20,341 nt of DNA from Candidatus Neomicrothrix sp. UBA2517 (GTDB lineage Bacteria > Actinomycetota > Acidimicrobiia > Acidimicrobiales > UBA8592), in NCBI GenBank assembly GCA_002341185.1, contig DDNP01000028.1, forward strand, positions 11,024-31,364, read 5' to 3'. The translations under genes were made by a program, and so were the position numbers. Positions 14,505 through 20,341 of this stretch are shown piece after piece. Positions within the stretch are counted from its first letter, which is position 1. Each line of letters starts with the position of its first letter. The notes under the pieces were generated by a model that worked only from the letters and a program-made list of their open reading frames with translations, did not search any database and was not told the DNA's origin.

Positions 14505-15583
14505 TCTGCCGGAGGCCACAGGATTTCGTCTGCGTTTGTGTCCTTAACAGATTCGTTAAATTCACTGTTTGGAGTGTCAGCGAGATCATCAATATGGGGG
14601 AAGTGGCAGGCTACCCAATGGTCTGCATCTCCAACCTGTTGGAAAACCGGTTCTTCCGCTTCACATTTTTCAGTAGCTCGAGGACATCTTGTTCTAAAGC
14701 GGCAACCACTTGGGGGATTAAGGGGAGAAGGAAGCTCTCCCTCAAGAACGTCAGAGATTTGGCTATGTTTATTATCAGGATCCGGAATAGCAGCGAGAAG
14801 TAGCCTTGTATACGGATGAGCAGGGTTCTCGTATATGACATCTCCGTCACCAATTTCGCAAATTTTCCCCAAGTACATAACTGCTACGCGGTCACTAACA
14901 TTTTTTACAACTGAAAGGTCATGGCTAATGAACAGAAGAGTGAGGCCATACTCATCTTTCATATCTTGGAGCATATTAAGAATTCGTGCTTGAACAGAAA
15001 CGTCAAGAGATGATACAGGTTCATCGCAAATGATAACTTGTGGGTCCAAAACCAGAGCTCTAGCTACTGAAATTCTTTGACATTGGCCCCCAGAGTATTC
15101 ATGTGGTCGACGATTGCGAGCCTCTTTCGGGTCTAATCCGACAGCCTGAATCATCTCTTCAACTTTTAGTTCTTGTTGCCTACTATGCTCTGTTGACCAA
15201 ACCCGTGTTCCTTCGTTTACTATATTAAATACAGTTCTTCTGGGATTCAGTGAGCTAATCGGATCTTGAAAAATCATCTGAATAGAAGGGCGCTTTAGCC
15301 GCATACCTTCTTTACTCAGTGCTGTTAGATCAGTGCCTTCATACTCAACTTTTCCAGATGTCGGCTTCGGAAGCTGAACGATGGCCTTTGCAGTTGTTGA
15401 CTTACCACACCCTGATTCGCCAACGATTCCTAACGTCTCACCTTTACGAATATCGAAACTGACATCAGATACGGCATGAACTTTATTTTTTCTACCTGAA
15501 GGAAATTCAACAACGAGATTCTCAATGGTTAGCAAAATATCGTCAAATTCAGAACGAAGGTGATTATTTCCTGATCCAGCCAT
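14501..15583 (-). CDS. Dipeptide/oligopeptide ABC transporter ATP-binding protein (DppF/OppF type)
   Basis: A 360-residue ABC ATPase. Walker A is GESGCGKST (55-63), the Q-loop is MIFQDP (103-108), the signature is YSGGQCQRISVARAL (163-177) and Walker B is VIICDEPVSSLD (183-194), followed by the switch His221 (FISHDL). The signature has Cys168 where Arg is usual (SGGQRQR), but the following Gln-Arg is kept. The C-terminal extension carries the oligopeptide/dipeptide transporter domain with cysteines in CRFRTRCPRATEKCEAEEP and VACHFP, a pattern reported to ligate an iron-sulfur cluster in some DppD/DppF homologues. It pairs with the adjacent ATPase to power peptide import. Its ATG overlaps the upstream gene's stop by one base (TAATG). 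Confidence 0.93.
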   Translation of the reverse strand: MAGSGNNHLRSEFDDILLTIENLVVEFPSGRKNKVHAVSDVSFDIRKGETLGIVGESGCGKSTTAKAIVQLPKPTSGKVEYEGTDLTALSKEGMRLKRPSIQMIFQDPISSLNPRRTVFNIVNEGTRVWSTEHSRQQELKVEEMIQAVGLDPKEARNRRPHEYSGGQCQRISVARALVLDPQVIICDEPVSSLDVSVQARILNMLQDMKDEYGLTLLFISHDLSVVKNVSDRVAVMYLGKICEIGDGDVIYENPAHPYTRLLLAAIPDPDNKHSQISDVLEGELPSPLNPPSGCRFRTRCPRATEKCEAEEPVFQQVGDADHWVACHFPHIDDLADTPNSEFNESVKDTNADEILWPPAD

Positions 15584-16647
15584 TAGATGGCCTCGCTTTT
15601 GCTCTTAATCTTCAGTCCTGTTGCTGTAAAACCTCGAGCCTCGTTTGATTCCAATGCTTGAATCCCAGCATCAGTACCCACAGGGAAAAAGCACGAGTAT
15701 GCATGGCCGTTATCAATAGTTTCTGGAGGGTGTGCAGTGAGGCAGATATCCTGCGCATATTTACATCGTGGCGCGAATTTACAACCTTGAGGCCCATCAA
15801 CGATATCTGGAGGGAATCCTTCGATGGGCTTCAATCGTGTATGTTTTGGGTCGTTGAGTCTAGGGATTGAGGAAAATAGGGCTTCCGTGTAAGGGTGCAT
15901 CATACTTTGGAATAATGTTTCTGCAGGTGCCATTTCCATTACTCGCCCTCCATACATAACCATGATTTCGTCTGCGCGTCCTCTGGCAACACCAAGGTCA
16001 TGCGTAATAATGATCATTGACATATCGGATTTGGATTGTATTTCGACAAGAAGATCAAGAATGTATTTCTGGACTGTTACGTCCAGTGAGGTCGTCGGTT
16101 CATCAGCGATTAGCAGGTCTGGATCTATCGCAAGTGCTATGGAGATCATAACTCTTTGGCGCATCCCGCCTGAAAGCTGATGGGGGTATTCATTGAACCG
16201 TTGTGCTGGCTCAGGGATGCCAACAAGAGTAAATAACTCAATCGTTCGTTCACGGGCTGCTTTCTTTGACATCCCCTGATGTAAACGAAGTGGTTCTGAT
16301 ACTTGTTTGCCAACTTTCATTACTGGGTTCAATGACGTCATGGGATCTTGAAAAATCATAGCCATCTTTATTCCCCAGAACTTTTGTCTGCTTTCGTTAA
16401 CGAGTTCTTTCCCTTGAAATTCTGCAGACCCACCTTCAATGATATTCGCTCCCAAGAGGCCCATAACACCCCTATTTAGTACCGTTTTCCCAGATCCTGA
16501 TTCACCGACAATGGCTAAAGTTGAGCCACGTTTCAATGATAATGAGACTCCGTCGACAGCTTTAGCCAATCCGCGTTCGGTTCTAAAACCGACGCGATAA
16601 TCGGTAAGCTTTAGAATCGTTTCGGTCTCTTCAGTCTCGCGTAACAA
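15583..16647 (-). CDS. Dipeptide/oligopeptide ABC transporter ATP-binding protein (DppD/OppD type)
   Basis: A 354-residue ABC ATPase. Walker A is GESGSGKTV (48-56), the Q-loop is MIFQDPMTSLNP (97-108), the signature is LSGGMRQRVMISIALA (158-173), Walker B is LLIADEPTTSLDV (178-190) and the switch histidine lies in IIITHDLGVARG. The C-terminal DppD-type extension has GCKFAPRCKYAQDICLTAHPP and a final SCFFP cysteine. The start appears to be TTG at 16647, with GAGGG about six bases upstream. It overlaps the end of the permease gene by 17 bases, and there is no ATG or GTG nearby in frame. It forms the heterodimeric motor together with the following gene. Confidence 0.92.
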   Translation of the reverse strand: MLRETEETETILKLTDYRVGFRTERGLAKAVDGVSLSLKRGSTLAIVGESGSGKTVLNRGVMGLLGANIIEGGSAEFQGKELVNESRQKFWGIKMAMIFQDPMTSLNPVMKVGKQVSEPLRLHQGMSKKAARERTIELFTLVGIPEPAQRFNEYPHQLSGGMRQRVMISIALAIDPDLLIADEPTTSLDVTVQKYILDLLVEIQSKSDMSMIIITHDLGVARGRADEIMVMYGGRVMEMAPAETLFQSMMHPYTEALFSSIPRLNDPKHTRLKPIEGFPPDIVDGPQGCKFAPRCKYAQDICLTAHPPETIDNGHAYSCFFPVGTDAGIQALESNEARGFTATGLKIKSKSEAI

Positions 16648-17626
16648 AGATATCCCTCACGTCGAAGTAGTCCCGAATCCGGTCACTTAAATAATTGAAA
16701 GATGCAACGGTCAGGAACAGAAACCCCATTGGAACGAAAGCAACCCATGGAGAGCTTTCTAGGGTGTTTAACCCGGAACCTGTCAAAATTAGTTTCCCCC
16801 ATGTTGCACTTCCTTGGACGGATAAACCAAGGAACGCCAGAGTTCCCTCACCGACGATTGCAACAGCTATGACTAGCATCGCCAACGTGCTCATAGGAAT
16901 AAGGACGTTTGGAAGTAGTTCCTTAATTAAAATTCTAGATTTTTTTGAGCCAAGAGTTTCAGCTGCCATGACGAATTCACGTTCCGAGAAGCTTAGAGTT
17001 TGTGCGCGGGCGAGTCTCCCTATGGGAGCAACACCCAAGATGCCTAACGTGACCGAAATCGTTAGAAGAGAGCGGTCAAGCAAGGCAACAATCAAAATTG
17101 CAAGAATCAGGCCTGGAAAGCTTAAGACAACTAGGAAAATAGCACCCACAACTTTGTCTAATACCCCTTTGAAGTAGCCTGCGATCATGCCGAGAGTTCC
17201 TCCTACTACCATGCCAAATAGCGCTGTTAACGCCCCAACAGCAAGGGATATTCTTGCGCCTTCAATTGAGCGGCTTAAAATATCACGGGCATCTTGATCG
17301 GTTCCGAGCCAATGTTCGCTACTGGGAGCGTAAGGAGGCTGAATGGGTCTTTCTTGCATTTTTCCTGTTATCGGGTTCTCTTTTTGCTCGAAAGCTATGT
17401 AGTTCTTTTCAGAATCTTTGAATGGAAGCATCGGTGAGAACACAGCAAGAAAAGAAATTAGTACAAGCCAGAAAGCAGCTAGCCAGAATCCAAAACCTAA
17501 TGTTTTCTTATCTGCAAATTCTGAAACTTCTAGTGGATTTGAATCGTTGGTTTCTTCCTGAACCTCGGCTGTCTCTGAATCGATTGTGTTTATATTATCC
17601 ATATCTGTAGCTTGTTCATCGTTCAT
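16631..17626 (-). CDS. Dipeptide/oligopeptide ABC transporter permease (DppC/OppC type)
   Basis: A 331-residue inner-membrane permease. It has an unusually acidic cytoplasmic N-terminus of about 40 residues (many Glu and Asp), then a first membrane helix (FGFWLAAFWLVLISFLAVF). The family motif HWLGTDQDARDILSRSIEGARISL follows a periplasmic loop, then five further membrane segments. The EAA loop that docks with the ATPases is EFVMAAETLGSKKSRILIKELLPN. The later conserved LAFLGLSVQGSATWGKLI is typical of DppC. It forms the translocation channel with the DppB-type protein encoded 2 bases upstream. Confidence 0.93.
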   Translation of the reverse strand: MNDEQATDMDNINTIDSETAEVQEETNDSNPLEVSEFADKKTLGFGFWLAAFWLVLISFLAVFSPMLPFKDSEKNYIAFEQKENPITGKMQERPIQPPYAPSSEHWLGTDQDARDILSRSIEGARISLAVGALTALFGMVVGGTLGMIAGYFKGVLDKVVGAIFLVVLSFPGLILAILIVALLDRSLLTISVTLGILGVAPIGRLARAQTLSFSEREFVMAAETLGSKKSRILIKELLPNVLIPMSTLAMLVIAVAIVGEGTLAFLGLSVQGSATWGKLILTGSGLNTLESSPWVAFVPMGFLFLTVASFNYLSDRIRDYFDVRDIFVTRD

Positions 17627-17628
17627 GG

Positions 17629-18642
17629 TTACATACCCATACTTGTAATTTTTCTTGGCTTGCTTGAATCTTCATGTCTGACTCTTGGGTCAACAAGTGT
17701 ATAAAGATAGTCAGCTAGATAGTTGAAGACCATGAATCCGGCTGAGACAATCATGACTACTGCTAAGACAACAGGAAAGTCTTCTCGTAGTGTCGCTTCA
17801 ACGACAGCACTACCTATCCCAGGGATTCTAAAGAATTGTTCCACGACGAGTGAACCACCGATCATGAAACCTATGTTGATAGCAAGCAAAGTTATCAAGG
17901 AGAACAAAGAAGGCCTAAGGGCATGTGAGTAGAGGACTCTTCTCTTTGAGACGCCCTTGGATTTGGCCATGAGGATAAAATCTTGTTGAAGTGTTGTGAT
18001 CATGTCTGTTCTTAGAAGTCGCTGATATGCAGCCGCAGACCCAAGGCCAAGAGTGAATCCCGGTAGTATTAATTGAATCAAGCGATGGTCGTGACTAAAT
18101 CCCCAAAACGGGTCGTTCGCAGTGTATGTGTCTGGTAAGAAATCCAATTGGACTGAGAAGAAATAGAAAAGAATGACTGCCATAGCAAAGCTAGGTATAG
18201 AAACGAAAGCAAAAGCTGTAATAGTTGAGATTTTGTCAGTTCGCCTGTTTGCTCTTGATGCAGCGAGCACTGACCAAGGTATTGCTAGGGAAACAGCTAT
18301 AAGCTGGGCCACTGCCATTAGCTCCAGAGTCCTTGGAAGTCTTTCTTTTATAAGGTCGCTAACCGGCGGTTGTCCAGAAGAGCTGAATTGAACTCCAAAA
18401 TCTCCTCTGATGAAATCCCATGCCCATCGGGCCCATCTCTCAGGGAGGGATTTATCAAGGTGATATTGAGCTTTTGCTTCCTCAATAGCCGCCAAGCTCT
18501 CAGGGTTATCAACATCAGCTGCCACTGGACCAAGGATATTAAAGAGCGGGTCGCCTAAGAAATTCATTGCGCCAAAAGTAACCATTGAGACAATAGTTAA
18601 AAGGCCTAGTAGGCCTATAAACCGCTTGACTGCCTTCGGCAC
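17629..18642 (-). CDS. Dipeptide/oligopeptide ABC transporter permease (DppB/OppB type)
   Basis: A 337-residue membrane protein. It has an N-terminal anchor helix (FIGLLGLLTIVSMVTFGAM), a periplasmic segment of about 70 residues (LPERWARWAWDFIRGDFG), and five further hydrophobic segments. The EAA-type loop is DFILMAKSKGVSKRRVLYSHALRPS. The C-terminal family signature is VEQFFRIPGIGSAVVEA, followed by DFPVVLAVVMIVSAGFMVFNYLADYLYTLVDPRVR. The start is GTG at 18642 with GGGGA four bases upstream. It follows the binding-protein gene after a 121-base spacer that contains a strong hairpin, and precedes the DppC-type gene by 2 bases. Confidence 0.93.
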   Translation of the reverse strand: MPKAVKRFIGLLGLLTIVSMVTFGAMNFLGDPLFNILGPVAADVDNPESLAAIEEAKAQYHLDKSLPERWARWAWDFIRGDFGVQFSSSGQPPVSDLIKERLPRTLELMAVAQLIAVSLAIPWSVLAASRANRRTDKISTITAFAFVSIPSFAMAVILFYFFSVQLDFLPDTYTANDPFWGFSHDHRLIQLILPGFTLGLGSAAAYQRLLRTDMITTLQQDFILMAKSKGVSKRRVLYSHALRPSLFSLITLLAINIGFMIGGSLVVEQFFRIPGIGSAVVEATLREDFPVVLAVVMIVSAGFMVFNYLADYLYTLVDPRVRHEDSSKPRKITSMGM

Positions 18643-18665
18643 TTCATCCCCGATCTTTATGTACC

Positions 18666-18679
18666 AGCAACATGTTGCT
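18666..18679. repeat. 14-bp perfect palindrome upstream of the permease gene
   Basis: AGCAACATGTTGCT is fully self-complementary. It lies in the spacer 23 bases before the GTG of the DppB-type gene. It could be an operator for a dimeric regulator, or in RNA a 5-bp stem with a CAUG loop. I do not recognise the site. Confidence 0.45.
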
Positions 18680-18705
18680 TTACCATTTTAGCGTGAAATA
18701 TCTAA

Positions 18706-18748
18706 CTGACCCCAAGTGGTGCAGATATTCGGCACTACTTGGGGTCAG
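18706..18748 (-). promoter_or_regulatory. Strong intercistronic hairpin between binding-protein and permease genes
   Basis: CTGACCCCAAGTGGTGC (18706-18722) and GCACTACTTGGGGTCAG (18732-18748) form a 17-position stem with 16 Watson-Crick pairs, one mismatch and a 9-base loop. In the transcript direction it begins 15 bases after the binding-protein stop codon. The bases that follow (UUAGAUAUUU) are only moderately U-rich, so a leaky terminator or a 3'-end stabiliser that keeps binding-protein mRNA more abundant than permease mRNA is more likely than a full terminator. Confidence 0.8.
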
Positions 18749-18763
18749 AGAGATTAAGTATTC

Positions 18764-20341
18764 TTACTCAGTGATAAAAGTTGACTGGAAGAAGGTTCGC
18801 CCGTTCACTGAACATCGCATATCTATGCCTTCAACTGTCTTTACTCCACATAGATTCTCAACTCCATCGTTGAGAGCGAGGCTCCATAGTGTGTGGTGAT
18901 AGAAGACGTAGGTATACGCCTCGTTTATCATTTTTGAAAGCTCTTGGTAGTAAGGTATCTTCTCTTCAACCGTCTTAGAAGCGTCAGCTGCTAGTTGCAA
19001 TGCATCTCGGTCTTCGTCACAGTATCGTGGCCAGTTTAGAGAGATTCCACCAATTGCTCGACAGAGGAGCCACACCCTGTCAATACCAGGATCAACAGCA
19101 CCGAATTGTCTCCACCCTATAGAATTGTAGAACCCGAGAGCTGCTTCTTGAATGTGGGCATCTTGAGGCAGAACTTGTGTCGTGACATTGAAAAAGTCAC
19201 CCCAACCCTCTACGAGTAAATCTGCTATACGGTCTTGAACAACAGATGGTCCAGAATACTGATATTCAATATTGATTTTCCCATTTGAACAGTTCGCAGG
19301 ACTGTCTGAACAGTACTCCTCTACTAGCGGTCCTGCTAGTTCTGGTCTATCTGATAGTTGAACGATGTCAGGATTATAGTAAGGGCTTTCAGGAGTAAAT
19401 ACCTGATCTGCTTTACGTGTCACATCCAAGTTGATCAACGTGTTGTATCTGTCGCGAGGTGTTGCATGGGTGATTGCTTTCCTTGCTCTGATGTCATCAA
19501 ATGGTGCTTGCGCAGTGTTGAGCATTAAGAAAGACTCGTCACCAGTGTCATCAAGAACTTGAGTAACTGAGTCAACCTCTGCAAGCGCAGCTATATTTTC
19601 AACGTTTGTGGTTCCTAGCGCATCAAGTTCTCCTTCGAGTAAGAGACTTGTTCTTACATCACCGTCGGTAACTGGATAAAACTCAACAGCATCAAGATAA
19701 ACATCGCCACCCCAGTAGTTAGCATTTTTTGCAAATCTGGTAACTGAGTCTTGAACTCTTGACTCGAAGACAAATGGGCCAGTACCTACAGGTTGCTGAT
19801 CAAGAGTAGGATCTTCATTTGCTGCAGCTAACCAGGTCGGTGATGCTACAGCGCCTAGTTGTCCGGTCAAAGCTGAAGGGTAGTTGCAGTCTGCGTCAAG
19901 TAGATTATAACTCATGGTGAGGTCATCAATAATCGTGATTGCTTGATCGGCATCTGGGTAATACGGTCTAACTGCTAGCCCGACAAGTGGGTCGCTAAAC
20001 TGTGTGAGGAAGTTTGTGGCAACTGCCTCAGTGTTGAGAGGGGTGCCATCATGAAATGTGATACCTTCACGGAGTTCCATGGTCCAAGTCTTGCAGTCTT
20101 CACTAGCAGTGAATGACTTTGCTAGATGGGGTACAGTACTTCCATCAGCAGCGTAGGCAGCAAGAGTATCAAAAACAGCGTTCATCATTGTAAGTCCAGG
20201 GGATGACAGAGCAGATGCTGTTGGGTTTATCCCATCTACCTCAGCTTCCAGACCCCAACGAAGCGTTCCGCCAAACACAGGTTCTAGAACACTTTCTTCT
20301 TGTTCTTGAACGATTGGGGCTTCTTCTTCAGCTTCTTCTTC
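18764..20341 (-). CDS. Peptide/solute ABC transporter substrate-binding protein, family 5 (5' end outside window)
   Basis: The frame is open to the window edge, so the N-terminus with signal peptide and probable lipobox is missing. The GTG at 20278 is internal. The visible part begins with an acidic linker (runs of Glu with Ala, then APIVQEQEESVLEP), as often found between the lipid-anchored cysteine and the mature domain. About 505 residues of the mature fold follow, starting FGGTLRWGLEAEVDG. Family 5 features are the segments SFTASEDCKTWTMELREGITFHDG, GTGPFVFESR, and NANYWGGDVYLDAVEFYPV. The protein would capture peptides or other solutes outside the membrane for the permease-ATPase complex encoded downstream. 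Six or more cysteines (for example in YCSDSPANCSNG and near the C-terminus) may form disulfides. The ligand is unknown. Confidence 0.92.
   Translation of the reverse strand, partial: EEEAEEEAPIVQEQEESVLEPVFGGTLRWGLEAEVDGINPTASALSSPGLTMMNAVFDTLAAYAADGSTVPHLAKSFTASEDCKTWTMELREGITFHDGTPLNTEAVATNFLTQFSDPLVGLAVRPYYPDADQAITIIDDLTMSYNLLDADCNYPSALTGQLGAVASPTWLAAANEDPTLDQQPVGTGPFVFESRVQDSVTRFAKNANYWGGDVYLDAVEFYPVTDGDVRTSLLLEGELDALGTTNVENIAALAEVDSVTQVLDDTGDESFLMLNTAQAPFDDIRARKAITHATPRDRYNTLINLDVTRKADQVFTPESPYYNPDIVQLSDRPELAGPLVEEYCSDSPANCSNGKINIEYQYSGPSVVQDRIADLLVEGWGDFFNVTTQVLPQDAHIQEAALGFYNSIGWRQFGAVDPGIDRVWLLCRAIGGISLNWPRYCDEDRDALQLAADASKTVEEKIPYYQELSKMINEAYTYVFYHHTLWSLALNDGVENLCGVKTVEGIDMRCSVNGRTFFQSTFITE

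Noticed and set aside
18706..18748. Classical rho-independent terminator
   Set aside because: No run of U follows the stem on the minus strand (UUAGAUAUUU) or on the plus strand. The permease genes downstream clearly belong to the same transport system.
20276..20278. GTG at 20278 as the true start of the binding protein
   Set aside because: The frame stays open to the window edge with a lipoprotein-like acidic linker, and a signal peptide is expected upstream.
1..20341. tRNA, rRNA, CRISPR, transposase or phage genes
   Set aside because: The gaps between genes are too short for rRNA or arrays, I saw no cloverleaf or direct-repeat array in them, and no coding region resembles mobile-element proteins.

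Overview
This window looks like a fragment of a compact, moderately A+T-rich genome, most likely a free-living marine actinobacterium of the Acidimicrobiia type. That assignment is inference from gene content: an F420-dependent luciferase-like oxidoreductase, a split methylmalonyl-CoA mutase with its MeaB GTPase, FadD-type acyl-CoA ligases, GTG and TTG starts, and very short intergenic gaps. No rRNA, tRNA, CRISPR array, insertion sequence or phage gene was recognised. No gene-free stretch exceeds about 155 bases.

Layout: (1) 1-388, the 3' end of a glycerophosphodiester phosphodiesterase gene. (2) 453-3837, a plus-strand run of an enoyl-CoA hydratase/isomerase, an alkylsulfatase-like metallo-beta-lactamase-fold hydrolase and an MFS exporter, followed convergently by an HSL-type alpha/beta hydrolase (3839-4798). 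(3) 4893-5435, an unrecognised 180-residue protein. (4) 5443-8279, minus strand: a large acyl-CoA dehydrogenase followed 2 bases later by a thioredoxin-fold (redoxin) gene interrupted by a single in-frame TGA. (5) 8435-8686, an orphan small protein with a leaderless-type promoter. (6) 8694-11750, minus strand: methylmalonyl-CoA mutase large subunit, its B12-binding subunit and MeaB. (7) 11899-14504, plus strand: a FadD-like acyl-CoA ligase and an LLM-class oxidoreductase. (8) 14501-20341, minus strand: a complete dipeptide/oligopeptide ABC transporter operon (binding protein, two permeases, two ATPases), with the binding protein running off the window.

The most notable item is the redoxin gene at 5443-6483. 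Its TGA sits exactly where the thioredoxin fold carries its catalytic cysteine (context SSW-TGA-GC). The frame stays open and homologous for 207 further codons. A compact hairpin with a GGC apical loop begins 14 bases after the TGA, as expected of a bacterial SECIS element. I read it as a selenoprotein of 346 residues with a U-G-C redox motif, not as two genes or a pseudogene.

Functionally the window describes a heterotroph that imports peptides, activates acyl groups with a CoA ligase, oxidises them with an acyl-CoA dehydrogenase and a crotonase, and channels propionyl-CoA-derived methylmalonyl-CoA into succinyl-CoA with a B12 mutase. The selenoredoxin appears to be translated from the same message as the acyl-CoA dehydrogenase.
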